From Paraspadella gotoi (lineage: Eukaryota > Chaetognatha), in assembly GCA_051294375.1 (NCBI GenBank), contig JBJCIZ010000239.1, positions 6,805,545-6,869,544 on the forward strand: a stretch of DNA of 64,000 nucleotides. Reading direction: 5' to 3'. The notes beneath the pieces are model-generated. The model saw only the letters and a list, made by a program, of their open reading frames with translations, was not told where the DNA came from and searched no databases. Position numbers and translations under genes: made by a program. This document shows positions 1 to 10,354 of this stretch, piece after piece. Each line of letters begins with the position of its first letter. Within the stretch, counting starts at the first letter, position 1.

Positions 1-435
1 ATTTATATTTATTATAATATATATAATATAATTTGTAATTATTATATACAGTTTATACACCAAACCAAAACCTGTCCAAAGTCAAGGACAAGATAACTTA
101 TTTATTAAATGAATGGATTGAATAATTTCTATATTGGTTCAACCAATTTCATACAGTATACTTACTCTTTTCTCTCTTCCTTCTCTTTTTCTTCCTCCCC
201 CTTTCTCCTTCCCTCCACTTTCTCTCCTTTCCTCCATTTTCTTTTCTCACGCTGTGACGACTCGCTTCCCTTCTGTCTCACCGTCTCCTCCGATCTCACT
301 TGTCACTTTTCACTCTTCAGTGACTCGGAACTTTTTGATCCCTTTCCTGTTCATTCGTGACTTGACTTGCAACTCAACTCGCTCTCTCTTTTTCTCTCCC
401 TCTCTCTCTCAGTCTTTGTTCTTACTATGAGTATA

Positions 436-473
<38 letters not shown>

Positions 474-2185
474 GAATCAAAACACATTCGAAGCAGAGTA
501 AACAGTTGATCTTTCGTGACATTTTCAAATTCACTTTTTAGTTTTTGAACCGAGAGATTCTTAATCTTTCATCATATTTAAAATTTAATATCTAATTTAA
601 ATTTAAAAAAATATAATCTAATCCTTTACCATAATCCCTAACATAATACCTAACTTGAATCCATAACTCTATAATAACCTTATTTTCTAACAAACCCTTA
701 TCCTTAACTCTAATATCTAACAAAACTTTAACCACATCTCAAATCAAATTAAATTCCGGTTTAAAGTTGATTGAGGCGCTATCGGAAAGAGGCAACGTCT
801 GCTACTTTCATCTATCTCGGACTCGCGCTGCATCGACGCTTTTCTTCTCTCGAAAAAAAAGGGGGCGGTGGGGTGGCAGGTAGGGGGCGGCGGGCGTGCG
901 GGCAGGGGTGGTGGGAGGACGGGTAAGGCGGGTGGGAGGGACGGGCAGGGGGCGCGAGAGATAAGCAGCATGGGCAAGCTTCAAACTGCTTGAAATAAAT
1001 CGTTAAGGACAAACGCACAAATAATTCATCCCGCGGAAATAAAAGAATAAACAAATACAAGACGAAAAGGATCGAACCCGGCGACCACAACGAAAAAAAC
1101 CGGCCGATTTATCTACTGAGCCACAGTTCAGCAAAATGAGGAGGAGCGCCAGGGAAAAGGAGAAGGGGGGGAAGCGTAAGATGAAGGGAAATGCGGTTCG
1201 TCCTAGTTTCACCGGCATTCGTCACTGTCGACCATTGCAGATCTCTCTTTCGCTCTATCTCTCTTTCGCTCTATCTCTCTCTCTCTCTCTCTCTCCTTAA
1301 TGACACGCCGCGTATTGCTATTGGTTAAATTTGAGAGGATATTGCCTTTTTCTCTCTCTCTCTCTTTCCCTCTCTCTTTCTCTCTACGTCGTTTTTTCGC
1401 GCTTACTTTTTCTGTCCGTCTCGCTCTCTCTCGTTCTCCCTCTTTCCCTCTCTCCTTCTCTTTAAATATTTGCTCAGATTCTGAATATTTTTCAATTAAT
1501 CATTCTTATCTTACGCCTCTACTAACTTACTAAGCCGCCTCAGCTAATAGGATCTTTCTCAACCCTACTTTTAAAAAGGCCTCTCAGCTGCCTTTCCGTC
1601 TTCCCTAGTTCATCCACGGCTACTTTTACTATATAAAATATACTATATCTAAAAATAACTTGCGTAGATTTTTAAAATTCCCAAAAATGATCGACTGCTT
1701 GGTTGTTGTTTCGATGAATTTTGTCTTGGTTGAAAATTGAAAATTGAAATTCAATATTCGCTCATGAACCTGCACACCAGCGACAATTGTAATGAATAAT
1801 ATACTAGAAATATACTAGAAATAACTTTACATATTGCGAGAATTTTTCTTAAATCTTAACAATGTAACATCCTCCGGGTTTATAAATAGAAATGATCCGT
1901 CGCTTTTATGACGTCATTTATCGTCTCTTTGCAGATGCGCGACACACACACACGCTCTCTCTCTCTCTCTCTCTCTCTCTCACAGTACATTAAAGGCCTT
2001 CCCCCCACATCGCGCCCGCGAGCAAAGAGTGAATAAAACATTTAGCTTTTTGTTTTAAAAATTTAAGAGAAAAAACGAAACGAAAAAAGCCATAAAGAAA
2101 ACAAGTAATCATGTTTTTTCGCAAAATCTATTCTCATTCTACTTAAATAAAATTTAAAGCTTAAAATTTACATAAAACTTAATAC
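1..2185. repeat. Direct duplication, copy A
   Basis: This block recurs at 7868-10049 in the same orientation and order, with near identity broken mostly by 1-2 base indels in homopolymers and dinucleotides. It holds a partial dispersed repeat (about 53-160), a pyrimidine-rich stretch, a CCTAA-like tract (about 600-730), a tRNA-like segment and several (TC)n runs. No gene is supported in it; the pyrimidine-rich ORFs are low complexity. Copy A lies 3' of the NDRG-like gene and copy B inside its first intron. It may be a true duplication or an assembly duplicate. Confidence 0.9.
1069..1133 (-). repeat. tRNA-like SINE head (copy A)
   Basis: Read on the minus strand, an A-box-like TGGCTCAGTAG is followed about 30 bases later by GGGTTCGATCC, a consensus-grade B box. 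The spacer has no clean anticodon arm, so this looks like a tRNA-derived SINE and not a working tRNA. The same segment recurs at 8941-9000. Confidence 0.55.
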
Positions 2186-2189
2186 CAAA

Positions 2190-3251
2190 TATATTCCATT
2201 TTTAACAAAAAAGATTCAAACTGACGATTTTGAGATTTCAATATGCTTCATAAAATTTCATAGAATACATAGAAAGAATGGCAGCGATTTTATTAGTGCC
2301 ATTCGTTTCTGGCTCACGGGGTAAAACGGGACGTAAAATAAGTAGATTTGATTCACGTGTCACTATTAAGCTACAATTTGTTACGTACTAATTATTTTCA
2401 ACTTGTTCGCAAATTATCTGGTCTTGTTTATGGCCAAAGATTATATTCTGCTTATAAGTTTATGTAAGAGCAACTTTTCGATAAATTTGGACTATTTATT
2501 TTAATCACCTTAAGTACCAAAGACGAAAAATTAGCAATAAAATAACTCCGAATTTTTAGCTACTATATGAGAAATTCGATTTTTAAAAATAACGAATGAA
2601 TGAAATCGTTTTTAGAAAAAAAATGAAGGATTGAAATAAAACAAAGAGTCGTCATCTAGATAATTTGTGCTCAAAGTTTTAGTATAACGACTCGAAAATG
2701 CCCAACTATATAGTTGCTATCATTATAGGAAGATAGAAGTAACTTTTTTTACAAAATTAATCATGCGGAAAACATTTTATGAGTGGGCGATATCTACTAA
2801 GTTGTGAAAAATTATTATGTAAACATTTTGACGAAAACAGTAGCTATTGGACTAGACGAAATTTTTTGAAAATTGTTAAGAAAAGATAAAAACGACGAAA
2901 AATTAAAAAGAGTCACTGATAAAAATTATATTATGTGATAAACGACATTGCAAGTGAGAGAAAAAGCTAATTCAATGTCAAATTATATGTTAATGATAAA
3001 CAAACAGACGTATACGCAATCATTACTGAATCGTTTTAATATCCCCCGAGTAATATTTTTTTTTCTAGATAAAAATGATCAAAGTTTGACAATTTTTTTG
3101 ACACCATTTTCTAAAAGCGCTAAATCTATTGTCACTAATCCCAAACTTAAGTCCTAACCGACTTTTTATCCTCAACCCTAATTCTAAACCTTAGTCCTCA
3201 ACTTTAAAATTACAATTAATTATTTAGCTTAATCATTAACCCAAATCAACT
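2190..3251. other. AT-rich intergenic DNA without a recognisable gene
   Basis: I see no exon with coding-like composition here. From about 3104 there is a TTTTCTAAAAGCGC terminus followed by a degenerate CCTAA-like tract to about 3240. This matches one end of the dispersed family described at 55318-55663. Confidence 0.5.
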
Positions 3252-3497
3252 TTAATAATTGAATATAAAATTGAAAATGGTAATTTTTTTTAAATTTTTT
3301 TGTCTCGGTAATCGGTATAATTTTTTTTTCCCCCCGACATTCATTGATGTCTCGAAAAATGAATCAAGTTTGGACTCGTCCGCGCCAGATATAAGATTAA
3401 TTTTTGGGCGTGTCGGCCGCTCCCATGCTGCTGATTCCTTTGCCGATGTCCGTCCCTGTTTTTGGGCAGTGGAAGCGACGGAACCAAAACCGATTCC
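3252..3497 (-). CDS. NDRG-like gene, terminal exon
   Basis: The exon follows a CTTCTCAG acceptor and continues the reading frame of the 3960-4085 exon in phase 0, giving ...FLQ-GIGFGSVAS. NDRG proteins have a YFLQGxG motif at this place, just after the alpha/beta-hydrolase fold. The C-terminal part is Ser/Lys-rich (GRTSAKESAAWERPTRP) and ends at TAA 3252-3254. NDRG tails are variable, low-complexity and phosphorylated in known members, so weak conservation here is expected. The final 20 or so codons cross a run of nine A's on this strand, so the exact stop is uncertain. Confidence 0.6.
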   Translation of the reverse strand, partial: GIGFGSVASTAQKQGRTSAKESAAWERPTRPKINLISGADESKLDSFFETSMNVGGKKKLYRLPRQKNLKKITIFNFIFNY

Positions 3498-3734
3498 CTG
3501 AGAAGTTTGGAAGAAAAATTCATTTTTAATTTTGATTTAAGACAATGAGCTCCTTGACGAAAGGCAGGTTGCGTGACAGAAGAAACTTTGAGTTTGACAA
3601 TATTCCCTTTCATCCGAAATTGCTACTTTCGGATATATAATTCTTTCCCTCGTTCGAATAATATTGCAGGTTTCTTCGAAACTATTGCCCGTTTATCTTA
3701 ACTTGCTTTTTCGCTGTTAACAATACTGACTAAC

Positions 3735-3905
3735 TTTTCCAAAAAGAGCATCTGAATTTAATTTTAACCCAAATCTGTTTAAAAAACTAAAAACCAAATC
3801 TAACCTTAATTCTTAACCCTGATCTCTAAACTAATCTTTAAAACTTAAACTTTATTCCGAATTTGTAATGAAATGGGACGTTTGGGGAAAATAAGGCCAA
3901 AATAC
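3735..3905. mobile_element. Short MITE-like element with CCTAA-rich core
   Basis: The left end CTTTTCCAAAAAGAGC and the right end GTTTGGGGAAAATAAGGCC are imperfect inverted repeats of each other. Between them lies a degenerate run of CTAACC/CTTAACCCT words. The same organisation recurs at 43268-43762 and 55318-55663. It lies in the last intron of the NDRG-like gene. The termini are recognisable; the classification is inference. Confidence 0.45.
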
Positions 3906-3959
3906 TTTTGTTTCCCCTCAGACTTATCTGCAAGAAATACTGCAATCTCTCTTACGTAC

Positions 3960-4085
3960 CTGCAAGAAATACTGTAATCCTTCGGCGAGCTTGACAGGAG
4001 CTTCAGCCAAAATATTGGCCACGTCCGAAATTTCTAGGAGAGTCGCCTTCTGTTTGTTGTCCAACTTGTTGTACATTGTGTGGAC
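3960..4085 (-). CDS. NDRG-like gene, exon (end of hydrolase fold)
   Basis: The acceptor is CCTTAG and the donor is a near-perfect GTACGTAAG. The 42 codons read VHTMYNKLDNKQKATLLEIS, then DVANILAEAPVKLAEGLQYF, then LQ. This is the conserved last helix region of NDRG family members, where a leucine-rich segment is followed by a P-x-KLAEAxxYFLQG-type motif. The incoming phase joins FNHT from the preceding exon without a shift. NDRG proteins are catalytically inactive alpha/beta-hydrolase-like proteins involved in differentiation and stress responses. This exon is the clearest family signature of the gene. Confidence 0.85.
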
Positions 4086-4139
4086 CTAAGGGATAAAAAA
4101 AAAACGAAAATTACGTCCTGCACCTCGAAAATTTTAAAC

Positions 4140-4141
<2 letters not shown>

Positions 4142-4217
<76 letters not shown>
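4142..4217. repeat. (GA)n microsatellite
   Basis: About 38 uninterrupted GA dinucleotides lie in an NDRG-like intron. The Arg-Glu and Ser-Leu ORFs over it are artefacts. Confidence 0.95.
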
Positions 4218-4225
<8 letters not shown>

Positions 4226-4472
4226 CGAGGGAGCGAGCGCGCGCAAAGAATCTTCGTCCAAAATAGATCATAATTTTAACGTTTTTCATTTACTTTTTGT
4301 AAAGTATGCGCCATTTGATTCGTGATCTGAAAATAGCGCCGACTCTAACGCATGTTTAAAATATAACCAATTTTAACAATAAACTTAAAAATTTAATTAA
4401 AAGTAATTTTTGTTGTTGTTTTAATAGCGTTAGCCTTATCAATTCACAGTCACAACCGTCCCTCCGTCTCAC

Positions 4473-4671
4473 CGTGTGATTGAAGGATGCTTCCTTTCCC
4501 GTGACCAGCAAGACGTTGGCCCTCATCCCGTTCAACTCGGCGGGCCGTGAGTTCCGTTCGACGCTTGAAGGATTCGACGAACGCGCGGAGGTTGTGCGCG
4601 TTGCGTTTGTGGTAGAGTCGATCAGTGAAGTTCTTGATGACGGCGTCGATCTCGCCAGTAGTTTTTGGCGC
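4473..4671 (-). CDS. NDRG-like gene, exon (cap-like region to strand 7)
   Basis: The exon lies between a GTCAG acceptor and a CACG-GTGAGAC donor. It first reads TTGEIDAVIKNFTDRLYHKR and NAHNLRAFVESFKRRTEL, which fits the NDRG segment N-x-x-NLxxFxxAYxxRxDL. It then changes frame to LNGMRANVLLVTGKEASFNH, matching the family's L-x-CPxLLVVGxxSP strand. The switch, around 4530-4545, needs a single-base indel. A second indel is needed at the 5' junction with the 4845-5048 exon. Both are more likely assembly errors than gene decay, because splice sites and residues on both sides are intact. Confidence 0.8.
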
Positions 4672-4844
4672 CTGACGACAAAGGACTCGCCTCTCAATTC
4701 TTCTATATATATCTATCTTTCCCATCTTTAAATTCTTTTTTTCCCCTTGACTCAGTTTTGCTCTCTTTCTGTATCCTTTTCCTTTCTTTTTTCGCCTCTC
4801 TTCTCCCTTTTCTCCCTTTTCAAATTCCCCCTCCGCCCCACCAC

Positions 4845-5048
4845 CTTGGATCTGATGCGTGCCGAACCGGTGAAGCACCAAGTAGCTCTCAACCGAAGGG
4901 TCCATCCCGATGTGATCCAACTTCCAGGTTAGTACGGGAGTCTCTCGCAACTTCCATGAATCCCGCCGTCGTGGAGGTGCAATGGATGAGGCAGAGGCCG
5001 AGGCACCTGTCGGGTGCAACAGGCCGAACCGAGCCAGGATGTTGGCAC
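4845..5048 (-). CDS. NDRG-like gene, exon (nucleophile-elbow region)
   Basis: The acceptor is TTTTCCAG and the donor ATCCAAG-GTGGTG. With the upstream exon it spells GEGAGANILARFGLLHP, the NDRG equivalent of the hydrolase G-x-G-x-G-A elbow followed by ARFALxHP. It then needs a frame change to read GLCLIHCTSTTAGFMEVAR, matching the GLCLINCTSTxAGW-type block of the family, and returns to the first frame for WKLDHIGMDPSVESYLVLHR and FG. That is two compensating indels in about 200 bases. As in known NDRGs, no catalytic Ser occupies the elbow (GAGAN). Confidence 0.8.
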
Positions 5049-5461
5049 CTGGAAAAAATAAAGGGAATTCAAATCCTTCGTCGCGCAGCGTATTTTCGAT
5101 TCGCGCGGCATTTGAAATCGTCTTTTTTTCTTTATACTTTTTTTAAACACAAAAGGTAGCGCTGGTCGTCGTTTAGATTGGAATCGGCGAAAATAACAAA
5201 AGAGCAACCAAATTTAAACGCATTTAAATTAATTTAATTTAAATAATTTACGTTATACTTCCGTAGTTTCTACGACCATAGTTTTGGCGAAATGTGTCCG
5301 AAAAAAAATAATTAGAGTTGTTCCCTTTTGAAACTATTGTATTTTTGACTGTCGTAATTATTTGTAATTTGCGACCCATGGCCTTCCGGCCCGTCTTAAA
5401 GAAATAAAACCAAACCTAACCTAAATTTATGGTCTTGATATCGCTTTTTAAGTATTAATCT

Positions 5462-5560
5462 ACAGACCGACCGACCGACAAGTGACTTATTGAGGTTGCT
5501 ATTTAAGTTTATTTGAGTATTAGTGGCGCAACTAAAAATAAAGTTATACGATTTCTGAAG
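5462..5560 (+). repeat. Dispersed 'GACCGACCG...GACTTATTGAG' repeat
   Basis: A short run of ACCG units is followed by AGTGACTTATTGAGG and a tail containing GTGGCGCAACTAAAAATAAA. Related copies occur at about 34530-34610, 31185-31240 (inverted), 59958-59990, 61940-61985 and 41080-41130 (inverted). The tail is shared at least with the 34.5 kb copy. Confidence 0.5.
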
Positions 5561-5689
5561 ATTATATTTTTATCTCTTACGCTTCGTTCGATTCCTTTAG
5601 GGCCCAAAGTAATTAGGAAGAAAAGAAAAGTGGGGGAAAAATAATCAATATTGAAATATAAAAATATTTACTTCAAGTGATACTGGTAG

Positions 5690-5880
5690 GGAAGCCTGGT
5701 ACTCTGGAGTGAATAAACGAGACTGTGAGAGAGTCTTAATTGAAAACTTGCATTATTTAGTGATAGAGGCCTTAGACCACCAAAGCCAGTCCAAAATCAG
5801 GGGCAATATAGCTTATTTATTAAAGGAATGGATAATTTTGTATCAGTTGTACAAAATTTTATTAAATATTCATTAATATC
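5690..5880 (+). repeat. Dispersed 'GAGTGAATAAACGAGAC' repeat
   Basis: The sequence runs from GGTACTCTGGAGTGAATAAA through ACCACCAAAGCC to a TTATTTATTAA-rich end. Other copies, whole or partial, lie at about 53-160, 7937-8040, 14755-14985, 40085-40150, 48440-48495 and 62218-62402. Inverted fragments lie at 14600-14700, 39050-39085 and 42272-42345. Confidence 0.6.
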
Positions 5881-6126
5881 TAATGTCTAATGATATAATT
5901 ATATAATAATATATATATATAATTATATAATATATATATTTAATCAACGTTTACGAGACAATGAGACATCCACAGAGAGTTGCCTCACCCAATTTATTTT
6001 ACAAAATCTACACGTTTCTTTTTCTTTGCAAATGCCTCCCCTTTCTCTTCACCCGTTCATCGTAAAGCCGCTCCCCCCAATTTACCCTCCCTAACTACCC
6101 CTCCCCCAACCCCGTCCCCGCCTCAC

Positions 6127-6326
6127 CTGCTCCTTCCCCCAACCCGACCGGCGCGGCGACATTGAAATAGTCTAGGACATCCTTGATGGCTCCGCCAACT
6201 TCGGTGATGGACGGGAATCGGTGAACGTCGGGGGCGTCTTCTTCCTGCCGGGCACGTCCACGTGGATTGAAGGTGACTCGTTGGCGGATGCCCGTCATGC
6301 AATCGTGATCCGTGAACCACTTCACG
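6127..6326 (-). CDS. NDRG-like gene, exon (after the HDxG block)
   Basis: The exon runs from a GGCCAG acceptor to a GAGCAG-GTGAGG donor. It encodes KWFTDHDCMTGIRQRVTF, then HVDVPG and QEEDAPDVHRFPSITEVGGA, then IKDVLDYFNVAAPVGLGEGA. NDRG proteins carry F-x-D...HVDAPGQEEGA...YPSMDQLAEMLxxVLxHF...GxGxGAG in this order, so the match is convincing. One missing base inside the P-G-Q step (CCCGG/CAGGAA) breaks the frame. The exon end joins the next exon in frame to make GEGAGAN. Confidence 0.8.
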
Positions 6327-6844
6327 CTGGCCGGGGGAGGGAGCGAAGGAGGGGGAGAGTCAAGAAGTTGGGAATATTGAACAATTTTTCAAAATATTTA
6401 AAAACATTTCGTATTTAACTATTAGTGATCAAACGGGTAGCCTGTGATGCTCACGGAAATGGCACGAAAGAAAGAGCATTCAAGGTTCCACCCGATATCA
6501 ATCTTTATGGGTCGAAAAGACCATTTTCTACGAATAGCTTTTCTTTTTTCCTTTTCTTCTCCTTTCATTTCATTTTTCTTTTTTTTCCTTTCATTTCATT
6601 TTTATTTCCTTTTCCTTTCCTTTCATTTCATTTTTCTTTCATTTTCCTTTCCTCTTTCCATTTCCCCTTTTTCATTCCTTTTATTTTCTTTTCCTCTCTC
6701 AAGACACTTTGGCTTCCTCTCAAGTTCGACCAAATAAGACTTGTGTCATTGAGCGGAGAGAGAGAGAGAGAGGAGAGAGAAAGAGAGAGGGAAGAGAGAG
6801 GTCGAATTTCATTCAAGTGACACGAGCTTCTGCCATTTCGTCAC

Positions 6845-6926
6845 GTCTTTCCTCCCCCGGATGTGGATTGAAGAATCCAGGATGTAATTGAAGTGAAGAG
6901 GCATAGCGCGGAAACTGTCAAACAAC
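6845..6926 (-). CDS. Possible NDRG-like exon
   Basis: After a CATTAG acceptor the minus strand can be read SQLFDSFRAMPLHFNYILDS followed by SIHIRGR. The L-F-x-x-F-x-x-M spacing resembles the segment between HDxG and HVDAPG of NDRGs, and codon composition is coding-like. But the 6127-6326 exon already supplies that segment, and the phases do not fit cleanly with either neighbour. It could be an alternative exon, a decayed duplicate or chance. Confidence 0.35.
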
Positions 6927-6944
6927 TGCGACTAATGCGGTAGA

Positions 6945-7143
6945 GGTGAGAGGGGGAGAGAGAGGGGGAGAGAGAGGGGGAGGAGAGAGGGGGAGAGAGG
7001 GGGGAGAGAGAGGGGAGAGAGAGGGGAAAGAGAGGGGGAAAGAGAGGGGAAAAGAGAGAGGGGGAAAGAGAGAGGGGGAAAAGAGAGAGGGGGAAAAGAG
7101 AGAGGGGGAAAGAGAGGGAGAGGGGGAGAGAGGGAGAGGGAGG
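6945..7143. repeat. Purine-rich GGGGAGAGA minisatellite
   Basis: These are degenerate tandem units of GGGGAGAGA/GGGGAAAGA on the plus strand. All ORFs over it are repeats of Arg, Glu and Gly or Ser, Leu and Pro. Confidence 0.9.
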
Positions 7144-7274
7144 TGAAGTGACTGAACAAGGGTGGAAGGAATGGACTGAAGAAGATTTAAAAAGAAGATA
7201 AACCTGAGAAAAAGGTGCATATGAAGCGGGCATTACCCACGTTCACGCTGCAATTAATCATCGTTCCCTTCGAC

Positions 7275-7345
7275 GTGACCCGGTAGCTTATTGAGTAAAA
7301 GCTTCCGCTCATGACCACTAGGTACCGGGTTCAATCCCAACTCGC
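7275..7345 (+). repeat. tRNA-like SINE head, family S1
   Basis: An A-box-like GGTAGCTTATTGAG and a B box GGGTTCAATCC lie about 32 bases apart. A diverged copy in opposite orientation at 51741-51816 shares GCTCATGACCA and TAGGTACCG between the boxes. Shared sequence outside the promoter boxes marks a dispersed family and not two chance hits. Confidence 0.55.
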
Positions 7346-7867
7346 CACGAGAAGAAAATATAGTAAACTGTGGAGCAGGAAATGTGTAGGGGATGGATTA
7401 AAGTACGGACGGAAAAAGTAAGTTTAAATAATGAAAAGAAGCAGAAATATAAAGTAGGATGGAGAGTGAAGAAAAAGTATATCGGGGATTAAGAGGGGTT
7501 TAAATAAAGTTGGGCAGCGGGGAAGAGGGATAGAAGATGGGAGAAGATAGATAAGAGAGAAAAAAAAGTTCGCTCTACATTTTACATCGATTTTCGAAGT
7601 CGTTTGTCGACGTCGTTCTTCGCAGAGATAAAGTGACGCTGATGATTGAGCGAAAATTCGGTCAACTCGGTTTTGTGAAGCGAGGTTAAAAGAGAAAAAA
7701 AAACATAAGCATTCTGTTGAGAGAAATATCGAAATTTGACTTATATTTTTATGTTTAACGCGAAGATGATAATGGATAAAAAAAGGTTCATTGATTTGGT
7801 CGAAACCGATTCGGGGCCTGTAAATAGATATTATATATCATATTATATTTATTATTATTTATTTAAT

Positions 7868-9817
7868 ATTAAATTTATATTATATTTATTTATAATATAT
7901 ATAATATAATTTGTAATTATTATATACAGTTTATACACCAACCAAAACCTGTCCAAAGTCAAGGACAAGATAACTTATTTATTAATGAATGGATTGAATA
8001 ATTTCTATATTGGTTCAACCAATTTCATTACAGTATACTTACTCTTTTCTCTCTTCCTTCTCTTTTTCTTCCTCCCCCTTTCTCCTTCCCTCCACTTTCT
8101 CTCCTTTCCTCCATTTTCTTTTCTCACGCTGTGACGACTCGCTTCCCTTCTGTCTCACGTCTCCTCCGATCTCAACTTGTCACTTTTCACTCTTCAGTGA
8201 CTCGGAAACTTTTGATCCCTTTCCTGTTCATTCGTGACTGACTTGCAACTCAACTCGCTCTCTTTTTTTCTCCTCTCCCTCAGTCTTAGTTCTTACTATG
8301 AGTATATCTGTCTGTCCTCTTCTCTCTCTCTCTCTCTTTTAAGAATCAAAACACATTTCGAAGCAGAGTAAACAGTTACGATCTTTCGTGACATTTTTCA
8401 AATTCACTTTTTAGTTTTGAACCGAGAGATTTCTTAATCTTTCATCATATTTAAAATTTAATATCTAATTTAAATTTAAAAAAAATATAATCTAATCCTT
8501 TACCATAATCCCTAACATAATACCTAACTTGAATCCATAACTCTATAATAACCTTATTTTCTAACAAACCCTTATCCTTAACTCTAATATCTAATCAAAA
8601 CTTAACCACATCTCAAATCAAATTAAATTCCGGTTTAAAGTTGATTGAGGCGCTATCGGAAAGAGGCAACGTCTGCTACTTATCTATCTCGGACTCGCGC
8701 TGCATCGACGCTTTTCTCTCTCGAAAAAAAAGGGGGCGGTGGGGTGGCAGGTAGGGGCGGCGGGCGTATGCGGGCAGGGGGTGGTGGGAGGACGGGTAAG
8801 GCGGGTGGGAGGGACGGGCAGGGGGCGCGAGAGATAAGCAGCATGGCAAGCTCAAACTGCTTGAAATAAATCGTAAAGGACAAACGCACAAATAATTCAT
8901 CCCGCGGAAATAAAAGAATAAAACAAATACAAGACGAAAAGGATCGAACCCGCGACCACAACGAAAAAACCGGCCGATTTATCTACTGAGCCACAGTTCA
9001 GCAAAAATGAGGAGGAGCGCCAGGGAAAAGGGAAGGGGGGGGAAGCGTAAGATGAAGGGAAATGCGGTTCGTCCTAGTTTCACCGGCATTCGTCACTGTC
9101 GACCATTGCAGATCTCTCTTTCGCTCTATCTCTCTTTCGCTCTACTCCTCTCTCTCTCTCTCTCTCTCCTTAATGACACGCCGCGTATTGCTATTGGTTA
9201 AATTTGAGAGGATATTGCCTTTTTCTCTCTCTCTCTCTTTCCCTACTCTCTTTCTTCTACGTCGTTTTTTTCGCGCTACTTTTTCTGTCCGTCTCGCTCT
9301 CTCTCGTTCTCCTCTTTCCCTCTCTCCTTCTCTTTAAATATTGCTCAGATTCTGATATTTTTCAATTAATCATTCTTATCTTACGCCTCTACTAACTTAC
9401 TAAGCCGCCCTCAGCTAATAGGATCTTCTCAACCCTACTTTTAAAAAGGCCTCTCAGCTGCCTTTCCTTCTTCCCTAGTTCATCCACGGCTACTTTTACT
9501 ATATAATTATACTATATCTAAAAATAACTTGCGTAGATTTTTTAAAATTCCCAAAATGATCTACTGCTTGGTTGTTGTTTCGATGAATTTTGTCTTGGTT
9601 GAAAATTGAAATTCAATATTCGCTCATGAACCTGCACACCAGCGACAATTGTAATGAATAATATACTAGAAATATACTAGAAATAACTTTACATATTGCG
9701 AGAATTTTTCTTAAATCTTAACAATGTAACATCCTCCGGGTTTATAAATAGAAAATGATCCGTCGCTTTTATGACGTCATTTATCGTCTCTTTGCAGATG
9801 CGCGACACACACACACG

Positions 9818-9851
<34 letters not shown>

Positions 9852-10049
9852 GTACATTAAAGGCCTTCCCCCACATCGCGCCCGCGAGCAAGAGTGAATA
9901 AAACATTTAGCTTTTTGTTTTAAAAATTTAAGAGAAAAAACGAAACGAAAAAAGCCATAAAGAAACAAGTAATCATGTTTTTTCGCAAAATCTATTCTCA
10001 TTCTACTTAATAAAATTTAAGCTTAAAATTTACATAAAACTTAATACCT
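7868..10049. repeat. Direct duplication, copy B
   Basis: Second copy of 1-2185, lying in intron 1 of the NDRG-like gene. It differs by scattered 1-2 base indels, such as shortened (TC)n runs and changed homopolymer lengths. Homology stops abruptly after CATAAAACTTAATACC in both copies. Confidence 0.9.
8941..9000 (-). repeat. tRNA-like SINE head (copy B)
   Basis: Counterpart of the element at 1069-1133 within the duplicated block, with the same A-box-like and B-box motifs on the minus strand. Confidence 0.55.
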
Positions 10050-10190
10050 ATACCATTTACAAAATCTATATTTTCAGTCCCACGAGCCTTTCTCGGTCCC
10101 TCGCTCCCACAAGAAAGGGATCCTCCCTGCGCCCCCACTCTCCTTCTACCCCCTCATTCCCTCCCTCCCCCCCAAACCCCAACAACTCAC

Positions 10191-10354
10191 GTCTTGTGCG
10201 AACACCCCAATCGTGAACGGTGACGATCACGGGCCGTTTTCCGTCCAATTCTCCCTGGACGTAAACGTTGACGTCANNNNNNNNNNNNNNNNNNNNNNNN
10301 NACGTCACCGACTCCCTCCACCGCGATCACGTGCTGCGTCTCCGAGGTCGACAT
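10191..10354 (-). CDS. NDRG-like gene, first coding exon
   Basis: ATG at 10354 opens MSTSETQHVIAVEGVGD, a 25-N gap follows, and the exon resumes VNVYVQGELDGKRPVIVTVH then DWGVRT before an AAGAC-GTGAGT donor. NDRG N-termini carry V-x-VxVQG...RPAIxTYHDxG, so both sides of the gap belong to one exon. The gap flanks both end in ACGTCA. Merging them through that 6-base overlap restores an uninterrupted frame (GVGDVNVYV), so the gap probably has no missing DNA. The product is expected to be cytosolic; no signal peptide is visible. Confidence 0.85.
10277..10301. other. 25-N assembly gap inside an exon
   Basis: Fixed-length placeholder flanked on both sides by ACGTCA. See the NDRG-like first exon for why the true gap length is probably zero or negative. 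Confidence 0.95.

Noticed and set aside
4034-4325. Arg-Glu and Ser-Leu rich ORFs over (GA)n, here and at many other microsatellites (for example 23417, 46090, 57362)
   Set aside because: They are direct translations of dinucleotide repeats with no start context, splice support or other composition.
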